DNA of 64,000 nt from Sepioteuthis lessoniana (Eukaryota > Mollusca > Cephalopoda > Myopsida > Loliginidae), in contig OY757916.1 in assembly GCA_963585895.1 (NCBI GenBank), positions 25,937,524-26,001,523 of the forward strand. The letters are read 5' to 3'. This document shows, in pieces, positions 10,498 to 22,589 of this stretch (position 1 is its first letter; each line of letters opens with the position of its first letter). Position numbers and translations under genes: made by a program. The notes beneath the pieces are model-generated. The model was not told the DNA's origin. It did no database searches and saw nothing but the letters and a program-made list of their open reading frames with translations.

Positions 10498-12860
10498 TGT
10501 TGTTTTAAAAGCATAAAAATTTTAGTGAAATAAAATCTGAACATTACAACTATTAAAAAAAGATTAAATTTCTTTTTTTTCCATCTATTCTTTCTTTATC
10601 ATTTCTATTTAATCCATTTTTTCTCTTCTCTTCTTTTATTCTTTAATTATAATCCTTACTTTCATTGTTTTCTTCTAAAAAATATTTCTTTCAAAATTTT
10701 GATTCTCTAATTTAGGGACTTATATATTTTCATTTTAAATTCTTCATTTTCTTTTAGTATTGACTCAAATTTCTTCATCTTTGAATATATACAAAATAAC
10801 CTTCAAGTAACCTTTATTTTAAATATTGTGCTATAAAAGAACAGTAATGATGCCAATGTGTGAATATTCAATAAACTGGCAATTTTTCATTAAATTCATC
10901 ATCCTTGTAATGTATGGTGTACATAATTTTTTCTTGGAATTCAGAATTATATTGGTCATATATAAAACATACAAATCTTTCACATAGGTGCTTATATTCA
11001 TATGAATTGACAATCAATTGGCTATCATGACATAGCATTGACAACTACAGCATGATGCTATAGTTGTCTGACAGGCCACCTTGATTCTGTGACGTTCTAT
11101 TTTCTGCTGTCACTCAGTGCATCAGCTGTCAAAGACAATGGGTGATATAACATTAATATAAAACTTAATTTGTATTACAGTCTTATAATTTCATATTAAT
11201 CTCTGTGTTTGTTAGATATGTTCACCAAACATGAATTTAAGTTAAAAAATGTTTGTGGTTGTCTATTGGAGTTATCATAAGTTGTGTATATCAATTGCTA
11301 GGAATATTGTTCCACTGGCTAACTACTCTATGGTAAAGGTTTGGATTTTAGTGCAGCTGTAAAAATCAACCCCTAGTTTTGTAGACATTTTTTCACCCTT
11401 AAAAGGTCAACTTTTATGCTACAAATTACAGTATAAAAATATTTGATTAACAAAGACAATCATTTGAATCTGTCTTTCATATTTCTTCATTAAAAATTAA
11501 TTTTCTTCTAAATCAAAGATACGTAGGTTTTACTATTTCTAGTTGAATATTATACAATCAAAGAGGATATCATTCGGTATTATATATAACCAAAGGTTGA
11601 AAATATCGGACTGAAAATATGAATGTGCAAAGCAGCACAAAAATAAGGGCAACCTTTATATTTATCTATCCAAGTTTACTTTTAGACAGTGAGTTTTAAT
11701 GCTGTAGATTTTGTAATAAATAATGCCTAATAATATCCGTTTTAGTTGGCCACTTCAAAGAAAATTGCAGGTGGTTTGCCTTTCTTTATTCACTAATCTG
11801 ACATTAAATGAAGAAATGCATGGCAGAAACAAAATAAAGAAAAAAAAAATACAAAGTAGAATTATAGAAAAGTAAAAATAAAAATAGAAATAATAAAAAG
11901 CACAAATAAGCAAATAAAAGCAGTTGAAATAGAAAAAGAGATGGAATAAAATAAAAAAGTCCAAGTAGAACAGAGACATTTCAAATCAAGCAAAAACTTC
12001 ATCTCCATATCAAGAACATCTGTCCATCTTGAACTAAGATTCTCTAAACCATCTACAATGTTGTTCGATTTGGACCATTTAAGTGAGAAAGTTTCGATTT
12101 TTGTTCTTTTGTTTTGCTTTATATTTATTTAATACATTCACCTCTTCTCTATTTTTGCTTTGCATGTGTAAATATACATGTCAGAGAGAGTAAAAAAAGA
12201 CTAACGAGAATGCTGTTGGGGGAAGGGGTTTGAATCAGATTAAGGTAATCTGAGTCAAAGCCCACTCTTACCCAAAAGATTACAACCAACCAATTTACAC
12301 TTGAATGACAACCATTCACTTCCATTACTATTTACTTTCACTTTCACTTTCATTTTTAGCACATCTTCATTATTGTTTCACTTGTTAGAGTTAGTCTTGT
12401 TATCCTTATATGCATTATTATTACTTCTTATACATTTTATTGTTATTCTAACAAACTTTGTTATTATTTCTTTATCATGTTCTTATAAACGTTATTTATA
12501 TTCTATTCATAAAAGATGTATCAACTGCTTGAAGTATTTGTGTTTTGTCTTAACTACTATACCTTTTCTTATTCTTTTTCTTGATGATATATCAACTTAA
12601 TGTAAATTTTTAGGTTCTTTTGTAAGCATTACGCTAGAATTGGGTTCATAACCAGCCAAGGTGATTTTATTCTATCTACAAACATGAAAACTTGCAAAAC
12701 TTCTGAATTAAAACAACTGGAAAGATTTTTATTTCTTTTGTTTGCTTTTAAAATTCAAGAACATAGAAGTATAAATATTTGCTTGTATATCCAAACTATT
12801 AAGATTTTATATAGGCCAGAATTTTGGACAAGAAAACGATCTTCTTATATTCTATCAGGA
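10498..12860. other. AT-rich unassigned stretch
   Basis: No shared repeat, tandem array or convincing coding frame. Open frames at 11755-11979 (minus) and 12301-12600 (plus) encode F/L/Y-rich low-complexity peptides expected from this composition. Confidence 0.5.
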
Positions 12861-12870
12861 ACTATTTTCT

Positions 12871-13288
12871 ATTTTTAAGGGTATCCAAGCCTAGTGTTTC
12901 AATCAATCATTTTTAAGGGTATCCAAGCCTAGTGTTTCAATCAATCATTTTTAAGGGTATCCAAGCCTAGTGTTTCAATCAGTCATTTGTAAGGGTACCC
13001 AAGCCTAGTGTTTCAATCAATCATTTTTAAGGGTATCCAAGCCTAGTGTTTCAATCAATCATTTTAAAGGGTACCCAAGCCTAGTGTTTCAATCAATCAT
13101 TTTAAGGGTATCCAAGCCTAGTGTTTCAATCAATCATTTTAAAGGGTATCCAAGCCTAGTGTTTCAATCAATCATTTTAAAGGGTATCCAAGCCTAGTGT
13201 TTCAATCAATCATTTTTAAGGGTATCCAAGCCTAGTGTTTCAATCAATCATTTTTAAGGGTATCCAAGCCTAGTGTTTCAATCATAGC
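12871..13288. repeat. 38-bp satellite, 11 copies
   Basis: Each unit begins GGGTATCCAAGCCTAGTGTT and ends CAATCATTTTTAA. Unit starts at 12879, 12917, 12955, 12993, 13031 and so on show a 38-bp period, with single-base losses giving 37. Units differ at a few sites (TATCC/TACCC), so the array is homogeneous and fairly young. Confidence 0.95.
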
Positions 13289-13821
13289 GAATAAACAGAT
13301 TGTACAATAAAGGAATGCAAAGGATAAAATGCTTTTGATTGGGTGAGTGTTTAAACATGAATTATGTAGTCCATAGATAAAAAATATTCAGCAATAAAGA
13401 GTTTTGATTACTAAACATTAAAAACCCTGATGTGAAGCACAAGAGAGACACAGAAAATAGGTCAACAAAATAATAAGCAAAAACTGTCCCATAAATAAAT
13501 AAAGATACTTGGAATTGTTTTAATTCAAGGCCAGATGAATTACTCAAAGAGAGAGCAAGTGACGATGTTATATGACATGTGTGCTGAGAGATGCTCTCAG
13601 AATAGAGAGCCTTGTGCAAAACTTGTATGAAGTGTGCTAATGACAGTAGACTCAAGGGTGAAATGAAGTCACTCGCATGCAGATTTGAAACACAAAAACT
13701 GAAACGTCACAGATATTTAAACTTGTAGTACATGATCAAGACTGTTTATGCATAGTGACTAGTGGTATACTAGGTAAACTTGAGATGATGTAATAGGTGG
13801 ATTAAAGAAGTTTCTATCTCT

Positions 13822-13868
<47 letters not shown>

Positions 13869-14534
13869 AGGGAAATAATGGCAGACAAAACCAATTTTCT
13901 GTGTTTATTTATTTCTTAGATGTATCGGCCTGTATGGGATTCATCAGATAATGATTAGGAATTTTCTTTTTAATTTAAGGAAAAATATGGGGAATTGCAT
14001 ATCTAAAGTTGCTTGTATCTGATTCATTGATGGCATGAATAATTCACTCTAAAAACATTAAGAATAACAGATATTACTGACACATTAAACAAGTAGAACA
14101 AAACATAGTGTTACATAATGACCTTTGACAGACTGGTTTGCATGGATTTCAAAAACAGGATGTGCAGCTGTGTCTCAAGGTAAACAAGGGGCAGTGGAAA
14201 TGCCACTTGAATTGTGCCAGAAGAAAATGTGTAGGCATAAAAAAATGCCCTCTGGGTGTTAGCCTGGAGGGGGCCAGATGGTCTCTGGGTTCATCAATAA
14301 AGCATGAAGAAGTAAGGCTCCCAATATATCTTTCTCAACGTGGTGTAAATCATAGCAGTTCCCTATTTATCTATCTCTTTCTCCTACATGCAATGATTTT
14401 GATGTTTTATGATAAAGAAAAAGCTTATTTTATACAATAGATCTTGCCTCTGAAACTGAAAATTCTTTAGCCTTCTTAGATACTTTACTAATTATAAATA
14501 ACAATAGATTAGAATAAAAATCATAAACTTGATC
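13289..14534. other. Unassigned stretch
   Basis: Includes a (TC)n run at 13826-13865. A 100-codon frame at 14138-14440 has several Cys residues in its first half but no recognisable fold or codon signal. I treat it as non-coding. Confidence 0.4.
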
Positions 14535-14755
14535 TATTTGACCCATGGATAGTACCTTTACAGGTACTGCTACCCTGGGTCAAAGTGGTCCCAGGAGTAA
14601 TGACAATGAAGACGTGACTCCACACTCTCCAAATTTTTGAAGTATAGCATAAAAATACCAGGTGCAGTGTAGTTTCATATCCAGGACACTCTTTTTTGGT
14701 GAAGTAAGTCTTACCCCTCTGCAGAGGATGCCATCAATATATTCCAGTAAAAATC
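14535..14755 (-). repeat. SINE family C, partial
   Basis: Contains the C landmarks in minus orientation: CTATTTGACCCATGGATAG, AGTGGTCCCAGGAGTAATG, TCATATCCAGGACACTC, CTTACCCCTCTGCAGAGG. The 3' hairpin end is missing. Confidence 0.65.
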
Positions 14756-15045
14756 ATCATGTACATTTTTACCCTCTTCAACTCAAGAAAATAAAATGTG
14801 GTATGATAGAAGGTTTTAGAGGTTTTCAAATATAGTCCTTAATATTTAGATGATGAATTCAAATTCACTAAAAATACTATTAGATCCATCCAATATTTAA
14901 TTTTCAAATAAACAATGTCAAAAGAAAAACTTTAAAAATACATTCTAATAAAAACCCAAAGAAAAACCAATTAATCTCAGTCTGTACATCTCATATCTAT
15001 CAATCTACCAATATAATATAATAAATGATATGATATAATATAAAA

Positions 15046-15290
15046 AAGTAAAGTTGACAACCCGAAGGCTCTCTTTTGATTAGCTACTATAGAAAGGTGT
15101 AGGAGAGGGCAATACTCCTTTCCATGGATTCCCCCACTTTACTCTTGATCCATACCAGATAATACTGAGTGTTAAGCAAGGAGGCATCAAGTACGATATT
15201 TTAGTTTTTGGTATGACTCGACCTGGGATTGAACCTCAGTCTCTTGGGCCATTAGTGAACACACTACCTACTTGGCCAATGGGCTGGTAT
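15046..15290 (-). repeat. SINE family A, near full length
   Basis: Minus orientation. The tail is at the left (AAGTAAAGTTGACAACC) and the tRNA-like head at the right (CATTGGCCAAGTAGGTAG). The B-box GGTTCAATCCCAGGTCG is intact. Confidence 0.8.
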
Positions 15291-15554
15291 CTACCAATAT
15301 AATAGAATATAATATAATATTGCATTTATCAATATAGTTTACTTAAGATCATTTGTATTGTAACATATAAGAAAATCATTTGTTTAAATAGAAAAAGAAC
15401 TCCAAACTTTTAAGTTGATTACAGTGCAACATTGACAACTTGAAATCTTGCTGATATACATACACATATATACATATATATGCACATATATGCATATCTA
15501 TGCACAGCATTTTTTAACTGATTAAATAGGAAAAAGTATTTATGTTCCCTACTA

Positions 15555-15715
15555 TATAGGACTAATACCCTGAAGAAAAGTATGAATCTTCTTATCCTCC
15601 CAGCTATGGATCGAATAGTACAACTACTGTTCTTCTACGAAGATAGCTTTTGGTATTAAATAATCCACAAAGGTTGATATACCATTAAACAAAAAAAATC
15701 AAACTGAACCAAATC
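15555..15715 (+). repeat. SINE family D, 5'-truncated
   Basis: Starts in the body (GGACTAATACCCTGAAGAAA) and ends at the 3' hairpin (GGTATTAAATAATCC...GGTTGATATACC) plus AAACAAAAAAAATCAAAC. The tRNA-like head is absent. Confidence 0.65.
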
Positions 15716-15769
15716 CAACTATGTATTCTTTATGATAAAACATAAAAAAAGACACTTCTAAATTTTTGA

Positions 15770-16150
15770 TTGAGTGATTAATCGATTAATTTTAATGGAA
15801 TTTCAATTCATCAAGTGTTATTTTATAGTAAGAGGTTAAAGAATTGGATTTTAATGTATATTCAAATTTACATTTTTTGTAGTTGTTTTTAGACATTTTT
15901 TTAAACATGATCCTATCAAATAAAAATAATTTTGAAACAAATCTATTTGACTCCGAAAAGAGACCATAACTACCACTCCAGGTCAGAGTTAACCAGGGAT
16001 TAATAGCAAGGATTAGGTTCTTCACTCTCCCTAGATGTCCAGAACTGATGCCTCACCATCAGATACAGTTTAGTGTCATATCAGGACATTCACTTTTTGA
16101 TGCGTGGTCTTACAGTCAACATTTTCTAAGCCTGGTCGACTGGGTAGACA
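15770..16150 (-). repeat. Old SINE family C copy (variant 3' region)
   Basis: Same unusual left part as 8331-8690 (GATCCTATCAAATAAAAATA preceded by ACATTTTTTTAAAC). The standard C body and head follow (ACCACTCCAGGTCAGAG, GTGTCATATCAGGACATTC). Confidence 0.5.
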
Positions 16151-17487
16151 TTTAAATTGTGTTGCTTCTTTGAGCCTGAGTCACTGTCTAGCTTACACAT
16201 ACTGATCAATTTCTAATTTTTTCCTAGTTATATTACGCACATACACACACACATTCACACACATGCAGGTATACAGATACAAACACACATATATATACAT
16301 ATATATTTACATACAAAAATATCCATGATAATAATAGTCATTAAAGATATATTTTGACAAAAATGTTATATGTAAATTCCTATTTCATTAAACAAAACTC
16401 AAATACATGGAAAGCACTTGTTTAGCCTCAGTTAAATTCAAGTTTAAATCAGAACAAAAAAGAAATTGTTATATCTGTCTGTAGTGAGTTGAATATTTCA
16501 AAAGTAAAACAAACAAAAGCAAGCCATTGTTGATTGAAAAGTTCAAACAAAAGCCAGAGGTTCAGTGGATAATGAGGTCAGGGTCAGAACTGATCCTTAA
16601 ATGCCTCTTCAAACAACAGATCAACAGTTTCATGTATGTGTTGAAACAGCCAAAAGGCAGGATCACAAAAGACTCTCTCAGCTCTCAGACCAGGATCAAT
16701 TGATGGCAGAGGATAAAGTAGTTGCCCTTTGTGAAAGATATTAACAAAAGATCAATATTTTTTTATGATTCTTGGAGAAGCCAACAATAACCCCTGAGAC
16801 GGATGATATTTCATCAATCTCCAATTGCCATCATCAGAATAAATATGGGACGAAGTGCTGCTGTTTTTGGCCAGCGTTGACAAACAGTGGATTCACAGCC
16901 AATGGACATTGGCCAAGATGGCTTGGCACAGCATCAGAGAAACTGGACTTCACAAAGGAATGTTCGATTAGCATGAGCAAAATCTCCGCTTGAATTTGCT
17001 TATTGAAGCAGAAGCTCACCTGGCAATGTAATATCTAAATTGACCGCCAATCAATCAAACAAAGGGGGCAACGCTCACTTTTTCCAATACTGCCAAAAAA
17101 AAGAGAATATGTCGAGCATCTCTATATTTCAAAAAAGAAATCAATAAATGACTGGGGGTATTTTTGAGGATCACTTTTCTGTCAGACATTTAAAGGAATC
17201 TTACAACAAAAAACATCTTTTCAAAGAGCCATCAAAAAAGTTGTGTAAATTATCCGAACTTTCAATAAAAAAGAACAAAAATCATATCATGTACAGGAAA
17301 TAAAATACATATGTAATTTTAAAAAATGAAATATTTCATAAGGAATCGCACAAATCATTTCTGAATGATAATTTGCTATGAGATCAAATATTGCTTGATA
17401 AATTAACCAATTTAACCAAACAGTCAAGTGCTTTTAAAAAATTTACAGAAAAAATGTGCTAATTATGAGTTTTTGATTTACTTTCAT
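16151..17487. other. Unassigned, compositionally less AT-rich block at 16540-17060
   Basis: The central 0.5 kb is more complex and GC-richer than its surroundings and matches nothing else in the window. Short frames on both strands (16772-16993 plus, 16834-17019 minus) show no domain. It could be an unseen repeat, a non-coding exon or regulatory DNA; the sequence does not decide. Confidence 0.35.
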
Positions 17488-17725
17488 GACTTATTTTGGT
17501 TTGGCTTCTTTGTTTAATGGCATATCAACCTACATGGATTATTTAATGTCAAAGCCATCCTCATAAAAGAGCAACAGTGGTACTATATAACCCATTGCTG
17601 GGGTGACATACTTTTCGTAAGGGTATTAGTCCAAAAGAGAACATAATGGCATGACTGGTGTTCACAGATGCTTACAACAATGTCACGGTCCAGTATGTTA
17701 GCCACTACACTTCTGTTGACTGCCT
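17488..17725 (-). repeat. SINE family D, near full length
   Basis: Left end has the 3' hairpin in minus orientation (TGGCATATCAACC...GGATTATTTAATG after TTCTTTGTTTAA). The right end has the tRNA-like head remnants (GTTAGCCACTACAC). Confidence 0.7.
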
Positions 17726-17827
17726 TTTGACTTATTTTGATCAATAAAAATTTTTTACTTGTCAACAGCATACATAAAAGAAGAGAATAAATGAAAGAAA
17801 AGAAGCCATGGTTTAATTTAATGGGTT

Positions 17828-18066
17828 GATTTGGTTTGGTTCACTTTCTTTGTTTAGTGGCATATCAACCTTCATGGGTTATTAATGCCAAAACTAGTGT
17901 AGAAGAACATTTTTGGTATTATTATTTAAGCCATAGTTGGAAGTATTATGGGGCTCATTTCTTTCCCAAGAGTATCAATACAAAAGTGAACATATGACTG
18001 TATTTGAACTAACTTACATCGAGGCAGCAATCCAGCAAGTTAGCCACTACACAATGGGGACTCCAT
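17828..18066 (-). repeat. SINE family D, near full length
   Basis: Same layout as the copy 100 bp upstream and in the same orientation: hairpin TGGCATATCAACC...GGGTTATTAATGCC, body AAGAGTATCAATACAAAAGT, head GTTAGCCACTACACAATGGG. Confidence 0.7.
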
Positions 18067-18079
18067 ATACTTTATTTGA

Positions 18080-18330
18080 TTTTATGACTTGAGCTGACTA
18101 CTACTTCCATTTGCAAAATATTTTGTGGTCAATACTTTAGAAAAGGCATGAATCCATCTCTTCTTCTGTCCTTTAGCTATGAGTAAACAGTTGGGCAGAT
18201 TGGAATATTTAGCCTTAGTAGGGCAACCTGCCAAGGAAATGGTAAATCTGAATTCAAGATCGGTTGTACTCCATTTAAAAATTGACCTTGTATCATATCC
18301 TGACTAAAGCTGATGGGTTGGGTCAATGCA
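18080..18330 (+). repeat. SINE family B, old copy lacking the head
   Basis: Recognisable B segments in order: AGAAAAGGCATGAATCCA, TAGCTATGAGTAAACAGT, CTTAGTAGGGCAACCTGCC, AAAAATTGACCTTGTATCAT, GATGGGTTGGGT. Confidence 0.55.
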
Positions 18331-18439
18331 TGCTCAATGGTTGATATATCTTGAGAATATAGAAGCCTCGAGTTTCATTAAAAGTTACTCAACCAACCAA
18401 CAAAATGGCTTTTTAGATAGAATTAGGTGATTTCTGCTT

Positions 18440-18440
18440 G

Positions 18441-18503
<63 letters not shown>

Positions 18504-18505
18504 AA
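18440..18505. repeat. (AAT)n-(AAG)n compound microsatellite
   Basis: About ten AAT units pass directly into about ten AAG units. Confidence 0.95.
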
Positions 18506-18524
18506 AAGCAACAGCAACAAGGAA

Positions 18525-19880
18525 GATTTTTTTTGGTACAGTTTTAAGGGCACATCAAATCCATTTTTATGACACATCAAATCCATTTTTACACCTATAG
18601 GGTGGAATGATAAAATTGCCACCCTAGAAAAGACAACATGATTCCATTTCCATTTAATGAAAACTGGTTTTCTTTTTTGTTGCAGACTATCTACTAGTAG
18701 GCCAGTTGTGTACAAATCCCAGGAGCGATAGGAGTGACATAAGGTTCGAGATCAGAGATGCGCCGCTGTACAACACATGCTCTCTACCGATCCGAGTTAT
18801 GACAAGAGGACCATTGCCAGCACCCTCAAAATGCAAATCTGGATTGCCACAAATAACAGGACATGCCCAGGGTGATGAAAACAAAGGTTCCAGCTACAGT
18901 TATGGTCTTTGGTGTAGTTTCAAGTGAGGGCCACATCATGCCACCTCACATCTTTGAAGTCGGCTTGAAAGTCAACACCAAAGTGTACCTGGATGTGCTG
19001 CAGAGTGTGGTGATTCCCTGGTGAAATCAGGTGGCTGATAGCAGACCCTGGGTGTGGCAGCAGGACTCAGCACCGGCCCACAAGTCCAAAGAGACCCAGG
19101 TTTGGCTTCAGAAGGAGTGCTATGACTTTGTACTCTTCTCTCACTGGCCCCCACCTCCTCCTTTGACCTAAACCCACTGGACTACTTTGTTTGGCCATAC
19201 GTCGAGAACATCACCAACATGACCTCCCACAACACCAAAGCCAGCCTGATCGCCGCCATCCGCCAAGTATTTGCCGAGCTCCCACCAGCACTTGTGGAAA
19301 AGGCATTCTCCCAGTTCTGGATCCGTATCGAGGCGGTGATTGAGGCTGAAGGTGGCTACATTGAATAGATGTCAGCTCTACAACATAATCAAGTTACCTG
19401 AATTGATTTTTTCAATTAAAGTTTTAAAACAAAGCAGTAGAGTTGTTTTCTTTAGGACAACAATTTTATCATTCCACCATGTATAAGCAGTTCTATTTCA
19501 AACAATTCTGTTTAGCATGAGTAAACATTTCAGTGTCAAAAAACAGTTCTATTTTGAATAATTCTGCTTAGCATAAATATGCAGTTTAAATGTCAAAACA
19601 GTCCTATTTCAAACAATTCAGTTTAGCATAAGTAGGCAGTCTGGTTCTATTTGACCCATAGATAGGACCCTATCAGGAACTACCTCTCCAGGTCAGAGTG
19701 GACCTGGGAGCAATGCCAGTAAAGGGGTACTCCACATTCCCCAAAGCTCCAGTATTACTGGAGCCTCACCATGAGATTGTTAAGTGTCATATCCAGGACA
19801 CTTGTAGTTGGAGAGAGTCTAACCCCTCTCCAGAAAAGCAGTTGGTGTATTCTACAGCCCCTACCAAGCCAACTAGGCAA
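18525..19880 (-). repeat. SINE family C, split by a mariner insertion
   Basis: The 3' end lies at 18525-18599 (GGTACAGTTTTAAGGGCACA, TCAAATCCATTTTTA, the last part duplicated). The rest lies at 19484-19880: repeated AAACAATTCAGTTTAGCAT units, the body, and head CAGCCCCTACC. The mariner at 18600-19481 sits between, at the point where intact C copies read CATTTTTATACAAATAAGCAG. So the mariner arrived after this C copy. Confidence 0.65.
18600..19481 (+). mobile_element. Mariner-like (IS630-Tc1-mariner) element, decayed transposase
   Basis: Terminal inverted repeats are directly visible: GGTGGAATGATAAAATTG at 18601-18618 and its exact complement at 19461-19478. TA dinucleotides flank both ends, the target-site signature of this superfamily. 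The coding strand reads VPATVMVFGVVSSEGHIMPP (about 18875-18935), WQQDSAPAHKSKETQVWL (about 19055-19110), then DLNPLDYFVWPYVE after a one-base loss near 19155, and a final stop at 19366-19368. Those are the second and third catalytic acidic residues, roughly 38 apart allowing for the frameshift. TGA at 19022 and the frameshift kill the frame, and the N-terminal half is not recognisable. The element is GC-richer than its surroundings and is nested in a family C SINE. Confidence 0.85.
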
Positions 19881-20069
19881 AAACAAAGAAGAAGCTGAAG
19901 AACAATTGAAATTAAACTATGAATAAGGACTGTTGATTTTAAATCTATTAATTGAGGATACTTTCCATTGGCAATATTTTTCAACATGGTTAGTATGCCA
20001 GTGTCTGTATATTTGTTAATTTTTTCATCTCTTAAACTTTGTTTAATTTGGCAAAAAAGCTTTAGAGTG

Positions 20070-20308
20070 TAAAGTAAAAGTAAGTAAAGGCTCCCTTTTC
20101 AATAGCTACTACATCAAGGTGTAGGGAAGGGTGCTACTCCTTTCCTTGGATTGCTCCACTTTACCCTTGATAAGTACCTTATATTGCTGAGTGTTAAGCA
20201 AGGAGGTATCTAGTACCATTTTTAAAGTCTTTGTTATGACCCGACCTGGGATTGAACCCAGGTCTCCTGGACCATTGGCGACCACTCTACTCACTAGAAC
20301 AATGAGCC
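20070..20308 (-). repeat. SINE family A, near full length
   Basis: Tail AAGTAAAAGTAAGTAAAGG at left; head with B-box (complement of GATTGAACCCAGGTCTCC) and A-box remnants at right. Confidence 0.8.
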
Positions 20309-20388
20309 GAAAAAATAAATTAAATAAAATGAAATAAGATATCCCATGATTCTTCTTGCATCAAAGCTGAACTTCCAGTACCAATCAG

Positions 20389-20690
20389 AGGTGCCCGTGG
20401 TGTAATGGCTATCGTCGTAGGAAATAGACACAGTGACACAAGTTCAAATCCTGGACGAGCCTGATTGAATTTCACATAGCACTAATACCCTTGGGAAAGG
20501 TATAAATCCAATTATTCTCCCTCTAGCTATGCGTAAATAGTAAGGCAGACTGGGTTTTTCAGCCTTCGTGATGCAACTAGTGTAGAAGAAGGAAAACTCT
20601 GAATTCAAACTTGTTAAACTCCGCTTAAAAAAAAAATTGACCTTGTGTCATATCCTGCCCGAGCGGAGGGGTTGGGTAAATAGGAGTACC
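20389..20690 (+). repeat. SINE family B, near full length
   Basis: The tRNA-like head is GGTGCCCGTGGTGTAATGGC with B-box AGTTCAAATCCTGG. The body has CACTAATACCCTTGGGAAAG and GACCTTGTGTCATATCCTGC, ending GAGCGGAGGGGTTGGGTAAA. This is one of the best-preserved B copies. Confidence 0.8.
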
Positions 20691-21336
20691 CATCAGGACA
20701 GATATGTTTGCAGAGACCTCAGAATAAACACCACTTTTTTTTCATCTCCTTACAAAATATCTTGCTAATTGAGAGAATAAAGATTTGATTTTGTTTATAT
20801 TAGGTAGTCTTCTTAATTTTCTTTTGTTTTATGTCTTTATTTCAAGAAAACCCAAAATAACTAAAAAGCAGATGCCTTGAGCCAGACAACTTCATACCTT
20901 ACAACCAGAAGCTCATAATGGTGCTTACAGAATCTGCTGTCAGTAAGTGGTCACCTATCTATTACTAAACAGGTTCAATGCTGCTCAACTTCAATGCTTT
21001 TCACAGAACCTGTGATGCCACTGTGACTTCAAAATAAGTAATATACATCAATATTGTTAGTTGATATGAAGAGTACAAAGTGATCTTCATGCAGAAAGGG
21101 GAAGTTCTTTAGGAAAGTATACTTCGTTTATAACTCTACTTTTTAGAGCAATGTATGTGAAGGTCAGAATTTGTATTCTAATTATGTTTTATTTTTTAAT
21201 TAATAAAAATACATTCAATCATATTTTAAAATTTATTTTTGCTTTCATTACTCATTCTTAATACTAAACTGAAAAAGAAAAAGGATTTCTCTAAACATGA
21301 TTACAATATTAGTAGGAGTGTACCATAGGACCAAAG
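20691..21336. other. Unassigned AT-rich stretch
   Basis: No repeat or coding frame recognised. Confidence 0.45.
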
Positions 21337-21871
21337 TGTTGTGTTTTAAAGAAAGGAGTTTGCAGAAAAAGAAATACTCAAACGCGAAATTTAAGAGACA
21401 AAAATAGTAGTCATTTTTTATTCAATTGCACTACAATAGTTGCAGCTTGAAAAGTTTGTTTCATTATGTTCTTCCTCTCCCTTCTTCTTGGTGGCAATGG
21501 CTGGTGTCGGTGATAGCCGGCTGTTGACACGCTCCTGACAGTTGGGTCGTAACAGGCTGGGTAGGACAGGTTGGGGTCACCTGATCCTTTGACGCACCTG
21601 TTTTGAAACCAGCCTTCAACTCTGCCAAAATCTCCTGACTTGTTTTCTTATATAGAGATTTTGAAGAACAAATCAAAGATCCCAGAATGTTCGATGTCAC
21701 CAGTGAAACTGTCGTAAAACACGTGATTATTCATGTGTGATTATTTTAAAATCACGTCTAACTTTGCAGGTCATTCTGCCTGCACATGCTAGGTTCGTGA
21801 CATTTTCACTGATTGACGACAGCTGATGCGCTTGCGCGCTCTCAACAACAGCGCCCGTCTGTAATAATACA
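21337..21871 (-). mobile_element. Solo LTR, copy 1 (retrotransposon family shared with 49706-50393)
   Basis: On the minus strand it begins TGTATTATTACAGACGGGCG and ends CACAACA, giving TG...CA ends. Inside, in the correct order, are a TATA-box candidate (CTATATAAG, complement of 21648-21656) and an AATAAA polyadenylation signal (complement of 21412-21424). A second copy about 28 kb away shares ends and both signals. No internal coding region or primer-binding site adjoins it, so it is best read as a solo LTR. No convincing target-site duplication was seen. Confidence 0.6.
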
Positions 21872-22385
21872 GAAGGGTGCTTGATGTCTATTGTCCAAAC
21901 CATAAATATATAGGTGAAAAAGAATCACAGTGAAGGTGTGACTCAATACTACCCAGAGCTCTAGAACGAGAAATTCATTTATAGGTTCAGACAAATTCCA
22001 TACCCAGAACATAGAGAGCTATTGCTAGCTAGCTTGCTAGATAGATAGATAGTTAAAGTAATGAGAAAGTGGTGTAGTTATATATATATATATAGTAAAG
22101 TAAACAAGTATTTTTTGTTGTTATGCAAAACGACTCAAAGAATCATTAAATAAATGATCAAAAAATGTTACCATTGGACTAAAGACAGACATTGTTTCAA
22201 GGTGGTTGATTTCATATCAAAGGGAAGCAACTACAAAACGCCATTTGATGAATAAACCAATTATTTGGATGTATCTTGTGAGTGTGGATCAAGCATGTAA
22301 ATATCATAGCTAAAAATGTTGTAATCCACATCGTAAATATGTAATATGCAATTTTCAAAATACTCATTTAGAATTTAGGAAAAAT

Positions 22386-22542
22386 CCTAGTGCCTAAGGC
22401 ACTTGACTGTGACATCAAATAATTAGAGTTTGACTTTGAATTGATTAAATAATATCATTAGTATCCTTCTATGGGATGGCCTTGGCATTAAATAACCCAC
22501 AAAATATGCCATTTAACAAAGAAACCAAACCAATCCAATCAT
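22386..22542 (+). repeat. SINE family D, internally deleted
   Basis: A head remnant (CTGTGACATCAAATAATTAG) is joined to the 3' hairpin (TTGGCATTAAATAACCCAC, ATATGCC) and the AAACAAAGAAACCAAACC tail. Confidence 0.6.
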
Positions 22543-22589
22543 TTAAATTATTTTCAAAATCGTCACCAGCAAATATGTTTCAATGACTG

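Noticed and set aside
12871..13288. Regularly spaced repeats suggesting a CRISPR array
   Set aside because: The whole 38-bp unit is repeated with no unique spacers, and the DNA is eukaryotic; it is a satellite.
14138..14440. 100-codon Cys-containing frame as a small secreted protein
   Set aside because: No signal peptide at the start, no regular cysteine spacing beyond the first half and no related copy; treated as chance.
21337..21700. Minus-strand 78-codon frame as a gene
   Set aside because: It lies inside an LTR-like block between a TATA signal and a polyadenylation signal, and the second LTR copy does not preserve it.
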